From Cyrtodaria siliqua (taxonomy: Eukaryota > Mollusca > Bivalvia > Adapedonta > Hiatellidae), in the NCBI GenBank assembly GCA_037043455.1, contig JAWPHD010005556.1:96921-160920 (forward strand): a DNA stretch of 64,000 bases, written 5' to 3'. The stretch's first letter is position 1. Every line of letters starts with the position of its first letter. The position numbers were made by a program, and so were the translations under genes. Shown here piece after piece: positions 46,376-56,448 of this stretch. Below the pieces are notes generated by a model. It worked only from the letters and a program-made list of their open reading frames with translations. It was not told where the DNA came from and did no database searches.

Positions 46376-47562
46376 ATTGATTTGTATAAATTAGTGTCTC
46401 ATAGGCCGATATCGGCCCTAAATCTCATATATTTTAATATGTAGTACTGAACGCTGTATATGTCATCTGATGATTTCTGACACTTTAATAAACATTTATC
46501 TTCCTGTAACCTTATGATGCCTGGCTTGTTAGCTAGTATATATATTGCCGTGGGTTGCATAAATGAGATACACAAGTCCGTTTGAAGTAATATAAGTGTG
46601 GTGTAATTACAGAAATAAACAATATAATTGGAACAACTGATACGTGACATACTGCTTATGCAAGCAAATTGAATTGGTAACTTAAGCGAAGATCACTGAA
46701 TCCGAACTTAAAAAGACACAAGGCAATCTTGAAGTACCCATCAAACATTAAAATCTGCACTTATTTATTCAGTAACATTTGAACTTTAAACCGGGTAGTA
46801 CAAAACTAAACAAAATGTAATACAATTTGGTGCGTTTAAATTGTCTTCGTCATTTTACAATATGTTTAACAATATTGTTTGTGTAATATAATCAACAATA
46901 AGTAATATGCAAAAAGAACAAAACAAAAAAAAAACACAAACATTTTTGATCTTTTCCAATAATCATTAGTTTTGACTGCCAAATATTCATGTTATGTAGA
47001 AAAACTAACCGGACTCCGTGAGTTTTAAACACGTCAAGATTGCCATATGTCCATTTAAATATACTCAGTACATTTAAAAACGCAACATGTTTGATTTTCG
47101 ATTATTTTTAGTCCGCTGTTTTTTTGTTAGTACACAAGTCTCTTTGTTCCAAAGGTTAACATTTGGCGACACACAAGTTGCAAAAGATTTGCTCTACTTC
47201 TTTCAGTTAAAACACAACTTTAACATCTCTAGAAATTCAACAAATACCAAGTGTTGCGTTTTCAAATATAATGAATGTAGAATGAGTGCTAATGCTGACA
47301 TTTAGTATGGATATTTTATTTTTAGAGGAATGGTCGAAGAAAAACTAAAAAACTAAAATGCAGAATAACTTATTGGCAAGGATTATGTGCGAATAATATT
47401 ACAAATAATATATATAGAAGCTAAATGCACATGAGAATAATGTGATAAAGGGTTCTGACCGTTATCACATAGAGATTATTTAACAGATTTGTTCCATTAT
47501 CAGGAACTCGTTCACGAGATAGGAATCGTAATTTTTCACGAGTGGATGGATGCAAACGAGAG
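46376..47562. other. no gene; shared fragment at 46990-47065
   Basis: AT-rich. 46990-47065 resembles 11965-12045 (dispersed repeat). The phrase CATAGAGATTATTTAAC at about 47467 also opens the hairpin at 61559, so a decayed foldback may start there. Confidence 0.35.
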
Positions 47563-47870
47563 AAATAGAGAATATCATGTTAGTGGCTGATCTCATCCAG
47601 TTTATCAGGTGAGGCTGATAAATTTTTTTAGCCCGAGGCTGTGCCGAGGGTTTCATTTTTTCGAGCCGAACCGGATAAACTGGATGAGATCAGGCACTAA
47701 CATGATATTCTATTTATCATGTTGATCGTTTAAAATTATTTAATTTACCTTTTCCCCCATTTCCCCCCATTTATTTTCGTTCCAAAACACCCAAACGTCA
47801 TCAAATATACCATGACGTCATCAAAAGAGGTGCCGACGTCATCAAAAGAAGTGCACCTGATGGGATATGC
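47563..47870. mobile_element. hairpin plus CRE block
   Basis: Hairpin 47563-47716: AAATAGAGAATATCATG ... CTCATCCAGTTTATC against its complement, with a loop carrying AGCCCGAGGCTGTGCCG. About 75-130 bp to the right lie AAACGTCATC, CATGACGTCATCAAAAG (full CRE 47813-47820) and CCGACGTCATCAAAAG. Confidence 0.7.
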
Positions 47871-48766
47871 ATGTTACTGCCGATAAGGTTTTCTATCAGG
47901 CACCCTGTTTCTCGGCAGAATTATGCAGATCGACATCATAAACAAAGATTGACACGCCTCCGATCGAGTGAATGAATTCCTGATAAACACACACGCGTAA
48001 CATCACCTATGCTTTACCTTTTAATGTTTATTTTTAATTCATTACGACATACCATGGTGTTTATTTATGATTAAAACTATGATTCTGACCAAATGTGCGG
48101 ACATTTTATAAATAGATCCTTAATTTCTTTTAAATGATTCAAATGCTAATCCGCATGTTTGATTATGAAAATTATATTTCTATGAGATTTTTTAATCTTT
48201 GTCTAATATAAATATAATATTAATCACAGAAGCATTCAAACGTACCAACTTCTGTTCGAAATTGCATACTATAGATACATACAAATATAACAATAACAAT
48301 CCTATTGAATGGTATACAAAACATGGTACGATATGAAAACATGCTTTAAGAAACACATACATTTAAAATTGAACAGTCAATGAAATACATAATTGTAATA
48401 CGTCGCAGGTATATGTAGACAATGAACATATAACACCGTATTTAACCAACACAGTCATTCTAAAATAGTTTTATCACGAGACCCTTAACCATGATTTGAA
48501 TAATAAAGTTATAATAAATTTCACAGCATATATATATCATAGCTGAATACATTGCAGTTCTTCCCATTATAGCAAAATGACAATTCCCGCGATAATTTTG
48601 AAATAAAACCCTACTACTGATATCATTATACAACGCAATTGTATTAGCATCGGTAAGAAAACAATCAACGTTTCTTAACCTGTTTAATAAACTTGATTTT
48701 AGAAGACATTAATGAGGTTTTCGTGTGCAGTAAGTTGCTACTTCCGTTTATTGATTTCTCCCTTTT
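47871..48766. other. no gene recognised
   Basis: AT-rich; no exon, repeat end or tandem repeat identified. Confidence 0.4.
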
Positions 48767-48937
48767 TTTATATCGGCCAATCAGATTTAAGTAAATCATC
48801 GCTTTGATTGGTCAGTCCTTACTCGTATTGTTTTACTTACTTCGCACTGTGACGACATTGGCGAGTTGTTTTAGCATAGAAATAAGGACCGACCAATCAA
48901 ATCGATTCTTCACTTAATTCTGATTGGACGATATGAA
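48767..48937. mobile_element. foldback with CCAAT motifs
   Basis: ATATCGGCCAATCAGA ... TTGATTGGTCAGTCCTTA on the left and TAAGGACCGACCAATCAA ... TCTGATTGGACGATAT on the right are inverted copies. Each arm holds two CCAAT boxes, the core recognised by NF-Y. Confidence 0.7.
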
Positions 48938-49229
48938 AGAGACAAAATCACTAAAATTAACAGGATTTAACTTCACGCAAAAATCGCAGTCGAAAATGCC
49001 TACTATTGGCATATTACTAAATGAAAATAACAAAACAAATACATATGAAAGAACAGGGGTACACTTAAAGGTGTTTGTTTTTCATCGGCAGATTGTCTTT
49101 TCTGATATTATCGAAATTAAACTTTTAAACACAGACCTACTAACAAACAGACTGGACAAATATTACTTAATTGTCTCTGATTTATATAGGAAATACTAGG
49201 AATAGAAAAGCTATATCTACTCGTTTGCT
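48938..49229. other. short interval, no gene supported
   Basis: The 91-codon open frame at 48924-49199 starts inside the foldback and has no recognisable domain. Confidence 0.35.
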
Positions 49230-49270
49230 CTACTGGGAAATATCTCTCAGTGGGAGATATTTCCCAGTAC
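49230..49270. repeat. short perfect hairpin
   Basis: CTACTGGGAAATATCTC and GAGATATTTCCCAGTA flank a TCAGTGG loop. It may be a remnant of a foldback of the 49534 type. Confidence 0.6.
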
Positions 49271-49419
49271 GGAACATTGCTCGGCCTTTTCCGTCAGTGA
49301 CGGAAATGCCAAATGACGTTCCGATTGTTTTACGGACGTCTTCGTCAGATTCCGTCACTAGGAAATAACGATTACGGAAATTAACGAAGAGTTCCGGTTC
49401 CACTTGTTTTGTTTGTAAG

Positions 49420-49699
49420 ACGTAACGTCGTCTTGGATGATGTAACGTCGTCTTGGCGTTCTCGTGCAAACTGGTGTAAAAAGGCGTGAATCATTAGAAA
49501 TATTAATAAAATATCATTTTAAATTATGTAATATATAGTTTAATAACCAGTGTTTTTGAGATACTGAAAATATCTCCCTTGCTAGAGAAATGGCCCCGAT
49601 ATAAGAACTCATACTCCGCACTCGTTCTTATATCGGGGTCATTTCTCTACCTCGGGAGATAATTCCCGTATCTCAGAAACACTGGTTATTAAACTCTAT
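49420..49699. mobile_element. CRE-half block plus long hairpin
   Basis: 49421-49457 holds two AACGTCGTCTTGG words (ACGTC half sites). Hairpin 49534-49699: ATAGTTTAATAACCAGTG ... GAGAAATGGCCCCGATATAA against its complement, loop ACTCATACTCCGCACTCG. Mirror arrangement of 47563. Confidence 0.65.
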
Positions 49700-50617
49700 T
49701 TCCTACCTGAACAACGAAGAATCCAAAATATCATGTGGCACCTAAACTTTTCCTTCAAACTCCTCTCTTAAAAATTCATTCAAACGATTTATAATGAATA
49801 GCAAAATGGGATTATACATTGTTTTTTTTTCCAAAATAAGAAATTGCAAAAAAAAGCTGTTTAAAGTTAAAAAAATATCATCATTTTTGTTTTTTCCTTA
49901 AAAGCCAAGCAAATGACGTAGTGCAACTTTCCTTCAAACTCCTTTTTCCTTAAAACGTTGAAGTAAGGAAAATACCATACTCAGAAAGAGAACTAAATGT
50001 GTGATGGGTTTTGACATAAATGCATACACCTCTTCATGTGTGTGTTTAAAGTCTGGCAATACTTTTTGAAATGCCCGCACCGTGCCACCTGAAAAGATTC
50101 ATTTCGCAGTTTCCTATCTATGTGTTACTAGGTCTGTGTTTTAAATAAGAATAGTTGACTACAGAAAAATACCATTGTCTGTTTAAAGTCGTTTAAATGT
50201 CACTTCGAAATAAAAACAAATATAACAGTTTGCCTTTGATAAAATGCTTTAAGTGAGTTTAAGTCAATAACTTAAATCACATATCAGGGTATTATTAAAA
50301 TGATTGATTGGTTGAATTGGGGTTTTAAGGCGCACCAACACATGAAAAGGTTATATGACGCCTAACAGGCATGAACATGCCAGGCTCATCTTCCATGTAC
50401 ATCGAGATAAAATATGGAAAATGAAACATGTATCGTTTAAGTATTTAGCTTTATCAAAAGGTTTATTTCTGATGTCATTTTCATCCCGAAAATATAAAGG
50501 AATCGTTTTGTTTATTTTGTCTGCTTACACTTTTAATTAGTTTCCACCTACTTCGACCTAAGCCGTGTGTTTTAAGTTGTCAATTCTAAATAACATGACA
50601 TTTTAACGATATGAATA
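49700..50617. other. no gene recognised
   Basis: AT-rich; a 61-codon open frame at 50355 has no supporting features. Confidence 0.4.
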
Positions 50618-50621
50618 TTAA

Positions 50622-51111
50622 AGGGACAATGTCCGTAACTTTTAGCCTATAAAACACAAAATAATTACGTTGACAAACATAACACCCCAACCATTATTGA
50701 ATATTTACTAAACAAAACCAAGATTGTTTTACGAATTTCAATAGCGGTACAAAAAAAGAATAACCGTTTCGTGGGATTGAACTAGTAACCCACACTAAAA
50801 TTATACTCGCAGGTAATAATAGTAGAGCGTCGTTATCGACTGAGCTAACCGGGCCAGATGTATTACGTAAGAGATATAATATATAAAACCTAAAACACTA
50901 ATGCATGTCATGTGATCAAACGAAATGTAAATAAAGTGGGTCCCACATTATTTACAAATAATAAATAAAACTTTTTTTTTCAAACACACAAATGTATTAC
51001 TACATGCTTAGATGGGTATATTCTAACGTTTTCATGTAGACATTTCACTGAATAAAATCAGACAGTTATTTGGCTATGCTCAGTATCTGCTTACTTACGG
51101 ATTGTGTCCCT
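50622..51111. mobile_element. 490-bp TTAA MITE carrying a tRNA-like module
   Basis: TTAA at 50618-50621 and 51112-51115; ends AGGGACAATGTCCGTAA and TTACGGATTGTGTCCCT. A Kolobok-type assignment is inferred from TTAA plus AGGG ends. The minus strand at 50755-50868 is tRNA-like. Confidence 0.75.
50755..50868 (-). repeat. tRNA-like (pol III promoter) module inside the MITE
   Basis: Minus strand: GGCCCGGTTAGCTCAGTCG (A box), then ACTAGTTCAATCCCACG (B box) about 70 bases later. The spacing is too long for an ordinary tRNA without an intron and the arms do not pair cleanly, so it is treated as tRNA-derived and not as a gene. Confidence 0.55.
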
Positions 51112-51205
51112 TTAACAAAATTCCACTTTTAAAAAGTGCTTCTTTTATAATTCTAAAATACAGTTATATTGAACAAGGCTTTCTTCGAAAACCACAAAAG
51201 GCAGT

Positions 51206-51211
51206 TTTATT
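51206..51211 (-). terminator. candidate poly(A) signal of Gene B
   Basis: AATAAA on the minus strand, 14 bases after the stop codon of the terminal exon. It implies a very short 3' UTR. Confidence 0.5.
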
Positions 51212-51225
51212 TTAGCAGGCTACAA

Positions 51226-51437
51226 TCAATTTGCACATATCTCTCCTAATATGTCTTTAATAAAAGTATTTATCTCGTCAAATTGTTGTACTGTATATGC
51301 CAGGTCAGTTCTGGATGCTATTCCTTGAAGCTCCACCAAGTTTGCAGAATTACCTACGCCGAGTGCTATTACTGTCACTCCAGCGGCCTTGAGAGCAGTA
51401 GCTGCGATAAGCGTGACCGGCGGGTTCTCGCTTTGTC
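51226..51437 (-). CDS. Gene B terminal exon: C-terminal half of a vWA domain
   Basis: Acceptor TTATTATTCAAAG ends at 51438; stop TGA at 51226-51228. 212 bp in phase with the exon at 56213. Reads QSENPPVTLIAATALKAAG, VTVIALGVGNSANLVELQGI, DEINTFIKDILGEICAN. The VTVIALGVGN strand and the final Cys are typical of matrilin / collagen VI-like extracellular vWA domains. Confidence 0.92.
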
Positions 51438-51640
51438 CTTTGAATAATAAACATGTTATATTTTAAAATCGGTACTTGCAGTTCCTTTTATTGATAAAAA
51501 GTAACTAAGCTTTATCCGTGTTTAATAGTTTCAAATTTCCTTTTACATTATACAGTAATAATAGAATTTTAATTAGGGTCCATATGCGGTTTTATGGACA
51601 TAAGTAAAAATAATAATGACCTCAGACGAATTTTATTTTC

Positions 51641-51861
51641 TAGCTGTGAGAATCATAGCTAGTATGGTTTGTACCTACCGTAGAGCTATAATTCCTTAGC
51701 TTTAGACACTTGACATATGACGGTTGTTTATTCATGTATCGCGTATTGTCTAAGAAACCCCGCCGGAAAGTGCAAAAATAGGCGTGGCGCATTTTCAAAG
51801 TTAAGGAATCATAAGTCTACCATAGGTACAAACAATAAGTTCTATGCTTCTCACAGCAAAC
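51641..51861. mobile_element. diverged foldback, about 220 bp
   Basis: GCTGTGAGAATCATAGC ... GGTTTGTACCTACCG on the left pairs with ...AGGTACAAACAATAAG ... TGCTTCTCACAGC on the right (about 60-bp arms). Confidence 0.6.
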
Positions 51862-53356
51862 TCGGGATCATAGAAACGTGTTTCGACCTCATCAAAAGGG
51901 CATAATTGTAATGACAAGTTAAGTTATAAAAGAGCACTCATTTTTGACAAAAGATGAATAATCTCTATGTAAATTGCACGACTCTGAGTGGGCGTGTCCA
52001 GATTTGTAAGCCGTGTCTCTTGATAGGTCATTACCGTTTTCAGGCATATGCTATCGCTCATAGACTGGATACATCGTTTTAGCGCACCACGCGGATGTTA
52101 TCACATTTTTCAAGACCAGACCTATTAGGTGTTAGACTGCTATTATTATGCTTCCGGGTCGTTACCCGCGAAAGTAGTAGTTTTAAAAAAATGTGTTTAC
52201 AGGTCAGGGCCTGGTTACTTGCGAAAAAAAGTGTTTGAATACTGTGTTTGCTATGCCATTATATAAAACGTACTGTTTGGCAGGTTTTATTAGCACTGAG
52301 ATTTGTTTTGCAGGACTATTTGCTGACTGTGGAGGGAACCGCATAACGCCATCTGCCTACTCACAGAGATGTGGTGAACATTTTAAAATGGACATTTTGT
52401 GTACGGAAGTGAAATCTGTGAACAAACAAGTATATCGACAGGGGTTAAGACGTCTGATTTTCAGGACTTCTACATGGATAGTTGAAGGAAAAAAGTTCCA
52501 GATATGTGTACCTTAGTGTTGGAATAAATGACAACGACTCGAAAACAGTGTATTTTGTTCTATTCTAAATGTACTGAAATATTACCAAACCGAGCCCTTT
52601 AGTACAAGACAATATTCGAGATATTGCGATGACGCTTTCCCACTAAACTGCGTGTTACAGTCCTTTGCGCTTCGAATGATAATTACTGTAAAATCAGATG
52701 TCCATGAGGACAAGTAGCATTTACTGGTATAAAATCAACAATAAAAAAGACTTGGTATTGTTTATTTTACACATCATCATAAACATTACATCATTAATTT
52801 ATTCGTGTTATAATTTGAAGCGTCAATCATTAGGTTGCACTTCCTGTTTTTGGATATTCTATAGTGCGGCGCTTTTGATTAGTTAAATGCGGCGCTTGTA
52901 GAAATCGTCAGAAATATGGCAGAGAATCATGTCGATAGAACGGTATCATATATAAATTTTAAAACTATGTTAATATAATTTATTTATATGAATATAAAAC
53001 ATTAATTTAATAATGTGTTCTTTTTTTTTAATCTTTATTACAATAATTTACATCGTCTAGTTCTGTTTATTTATACAAAACTCATTAAAAATACAAATTT
53101 ATAATTTAATAGATAATTTGGAAAATCCTTTTTTTTTCTGTTCGGCTCTTCGTCTTTTTCTTAAAGCTACAGAGTCCCTATATCAATCGATTTCTTCTTT
53201 GTAGGCGTGTCTTTATTTGTAACTTCATGTTCACCAGCTCATGTCGAAATCAGGTATTTAAGCGAGCAAATATAGCGAAGGAAATCATTTACTGTATATA
53301 CATCGACCAGTTCACATCGAACCTACACACAGGTAACAGTAATTTTCACAAAAAAA

Positions 53357-53441
53357 AAAGTTAGCTTTTTCGGGGCTCGAACACACGACCTTCTGATTTC
53401 AAGTCTTGTGCTCTATCCACTGACCTACGACGCTACTTGAG
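53357..53441 (-). repeat. tRNA-like module, left
   Basis: Minus strand: GTAGGTCAGTGGATAGAGC (A box), AGACTTGAAATC (anticodon-loop-like), GTGTTCGAGCCCC (B box). Looks close to a tRNA, but acceptor stem ends do not pair convincingly. Confidence 0.55.
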
Positions 53442-53703
53442 AAAATAGTATACTAACTACCGTATATTATGAGGCAAAATAACTTAACATATTTGATGGA
53501 TCAATAAATATGCTGTCCATATTGTCGCACGTGTAAATTAACATATCCTGGTGTAATACTGTATCTTATCAATATGAAACTAATACTTCGCCTCAAATCA
53601 ACCATATCTCGACCTGTTATTTAGCGCTTGATGAGTTTGTGTGCGCGCTCTGGTTATTACGTAATGCCTATTTAGTGTTAAAAATGCTACAAAATACCAA
53701 TAA

Positions 53704-53789
53704 GTAGCAGTGGTCTAGAGGTTCAGCGAACATCTTTCAAATCTTACAAGTGCAAGGCTGTGGTTCAAATCCCGTTCCGGGCAACTATT
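53704..53789 (+). repeat. tRNA-like module, right
   Basis: AGCAGTGGTCTAGAGGTTCAG (A box), ATCTTTCAAATCTTAC (anticodon arm-like), GGTTCAAATCCCG (B box). Oriented opposite to the left module, so the pair forms diverged inner inverted repeats. Confidence 0.55.
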
Positions 53790-54329
53790 TTTTATCACAT
53801 ATATTCTGGAGCCGTATATTTATCGATGTTACCTGTACGGAGGCGAAATAAAAATGTGAAATTTTACGTATCGATTTCTCCTTATATACCGACTTTTGGG
53901 GTGTTCGTCGATTTGAAACTACTTCACACGTGACTCATTCATATTCATGAGTTATTACCAGTTAAAATAGGGACTGTACAGCTTTAAGGAAAGAAGGAAT
54001 GTGGAATTTTAATTTTGCTCATTGAATACTGAGTTTAACTCTTTCGAGTAGACACTTGCGGATGTATGTATTATGATTTTTGCAGACGCATAACATAATA
54101 TCATTATTTAGAAGTGTGTTGCCAAGTAAGGAATTATTTTGTATTGTTGACGAAATAGCGTAATATATCAGAATTTTTAAATTTTGTTGTGACAGGGATG
54201 GGCTTCTCTAACTCAATGTTTGAAGTTTTTAAATTGATTGAATAATAGTACATAATTGATATTATTATTATATTAATTTCTATTAATTAGTGAGAATATA
54301 TAATATTTTACAGTTTCTGTGAACGTCTG

Positions 54330-54660
54330 ACATTGAGAATACCAATATATATTTGATATTTGAGGACATGTTTTGTGAGAATCTTCAGCTTGCGAATTAT
54401 TTGAGAACTTTATTTGAGAACTGTAATAGTTTGTAACATGTTTTATGAGAATCTTAAATTTGAGAACTATTGGAGAACTTTACTGGAGAACTGTAATTGT
54501 TGAGACTATTGAACTTGAGTTTAGAAATGTCAGAACAAGTATTCAAATAATTGAGAATATGGGATATCTGACTATTTGAGAACTATCTGAGAGATTTATT
54601 TGAGAAATTGACAATATTTGAGAACTTAAATAATTTGTTGAGACTATTGGACTTGAGATA
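54330..54660 (+). repeat. degenerate TTTGAGAACT repeat
   Basis: The word TTGAGAACT/TGGAGAACTT recurs about ten times with irregular spacing (for example TTATTTGAGAACTG, ATTGGAGAACTTTAC). Probably a decayed short tandem array. Confidence 0.6.
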
Positions 54661-54814
54661 TATTTAGAAAAATGAGTTACATTTAACACGAATCATTTCG
54701 CCAATAACAACCATAAAATTTTATACAATCGTTAGTCTTATCTAAAGTAACCATTTGCTTACTAATGTTTTCGCCATTCAGTGCGCAGTACTTTGATTAT
54801 ATATGGATTTGTGT

Positions 54815-55170
54815 GGGTGTGTCATTATTTTTAAGTCATGTCTCTTGATGTGTGTTTCGTGATTTTTAAGTCACGCCTCTTGATGTGTGTGTCATGATTT
54901 TTAAGTCACGCCTCTTGATGTGTGTGTCGTGATTTTTAAGTCACGCCTATTCATGTGTGTGTCGTGATTTTTAAGTCACGCCTCTTGATATGTGTGTCGT
55001 GATTTTTAAGTCACGTCTCTTGATGTGTGTGTCGTGATTTTTAAGTCGCGCCTCTTCATGTTTGTGTCGTGCACGCCTCTTGATGTGTGTGTCTTGATTT
55101 TTAAGTCACGCCTCTTGATAAGCGTGTCGTGACTTGTCTTTTCAGTCACGCCTCTTGGCTGGCGTGTCGT
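54815..55170 (+). repeat. 35-bp minisatellite, about ten copies
   Basis: Unit in parts: TGATGTGTGTGTCGTGAT, TTTTAAGTCACGCCTCT. Copies decay at both ends (GGCGTGTCGTAAAATT at about 55160). A lone related word (GGGCGTGTCCAGATTTG) is at about 51993. Confidence 0.85.
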
Positions 55171-56212
55171 AAAATTATAGATCATGCCTTTGCTGGGCGT
55201 TTCATTATTGAGTGGTAGTGAACACGAATATTTAATCTGATTTCAAGAAAGTACATCACTTCTTGTACACATATGAAATAGTTGATTGTCGAATCCAAGC
55301 AGTAAGCAATATAATTTAACAACACACAACATATAACATGATATAAAATGTAACACTACGGCCTCGCCATTGTACTTAACCTAATAACAGTTTATAAACA
55401 TGTAACACAATTAGAGTTAGAGTACACCCCTGTTAATCCCTCTTATAAGTGATCATGCAATGGTAGTTTCCTAAGATTCATTTAGTTGGCAGCTGAACAC
55501 CTGTTATTGATTACCTACTCTAAACTTAGTTTCTCTAGAAGTTTCTGGAAAAACTATGAATTCTGGGATTGAGGAGGTATTGCCATAATAGGGGAGACCA
55601 TTCCCCAAAATGTCTTGTGGGTAATGTATGCATACAATGATGCAATCACCATGGTGTTAACCTGTAGCTACACAGGTCGATGTCCATATGTGGGGCATTA
55701 CTAACTGCCGAAAGGAGTCTGTGTAATCTTCTAGTATACTACTGAGCGCACGGAAAGTCTAGGAGAGTTGGGGGTTCAGGAGTGAAGAGTTAGTTTCAAA
55801 AGTCAGTCGGTCTTCTGTCCACAGATGGATCCCCGCAGTCTAAGACAGAGTGTGGTACAAGTTAAACTATACTATGGAAGCTATCATAGTAGGGCAGTTG
55901 TTCAGTGTTACATAATAATTCGAGGATTTGGACATTTGAACGTTTCTAAATACTATTATACTCTGTGAACCTGCGTAATATCAATTTTATAATTTTTCGT
56001 AGTGTTCCGATATGTACCAATAAATTATGGAAATCACAACAAAAAGTCCGGACCTTGTTATTAAATGTACCATGCATGACATACGACCCCGTAGTGCTAC
56101 AAAAACACCTCTACACAATCGTCAATTGCTTTACAATCATTAAACATACATTTATTTAAATTTTACAATGCACTTTAAGCAATGCTTTTGAACAATGATA
56201 CAATGAACTTAC

Positions 56213-56331
56213 CATCAGTGATGACCACAGCTACATGAAAAGCATTAACTCGCATTCCTGCAGCTGTCTGAAACATTTCTAGTCTAGCCTTGTCCAAAGC
56301 AAGATTTGCGAAGGTACCACCAATAACGAAA
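56213..56331 (-). CDS. Gene B exon: vWA middle with MIDAS Thr and Asp
   Basis: Acceptor CTTTCTTAG ends at 56332; donor ATG/GTAAGTTC. 119 bp, phases 2 in and 1 out. Reads FVIGGTFANLALDKARLEMF, then GMRVNAFHVAVVITDG. GGT supplies the second MIDAS residue (Thr), ITDG the third (Asp). Confidence 0.92.
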
Positions 56332-56448
56332 CTAAGAAAGATTGATACAAATAATTTAAAATAGTATAAATGAGTAGTTGTACGTATGTTTCTTCTTTTC
56401 ACGCATGGTTTTATCGATCTACAGAAGTATATGTAATATAGTACTGAA

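Larger units (their letters stand above)
53165..53983. mobile_element. 819-bp TTAA element with two tRNA-like modules
   Basis: TTAA at 53161-53164 and 53984-53987; ends AGCTACAGAGTCCCTAT and ATAGGGACTGTACAGCT. A minus-strand tRNA-like module sits near the left end (53357-53441) and a plus-strand one near the right end (53704-53789). No transposase. Confidence 0.75.
51438..56212 (-). other. Gene B intron (51438-56212)
   Basis: Donor GTAAGTTC at 56212, acceptor at 51438. Holds a foldback (51641), a TTAA element with tRNA-like modules (53165), a TTGAGAAC-rich stretch (54330-54660) and a 35-bp minisatellite (54815). 51862-53160 and 55200-56212 show no other feature; the 107-codon plus frame at 52193-52516 has no recognised domain. 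Confidence 0.8.

Noticed and set aside
53357..53441. Functional tRNA gene
   Set aside because: Lies inside a TTAA element with an opposite partner module; acceptor stem not convincing. Kept as tRNA-like.
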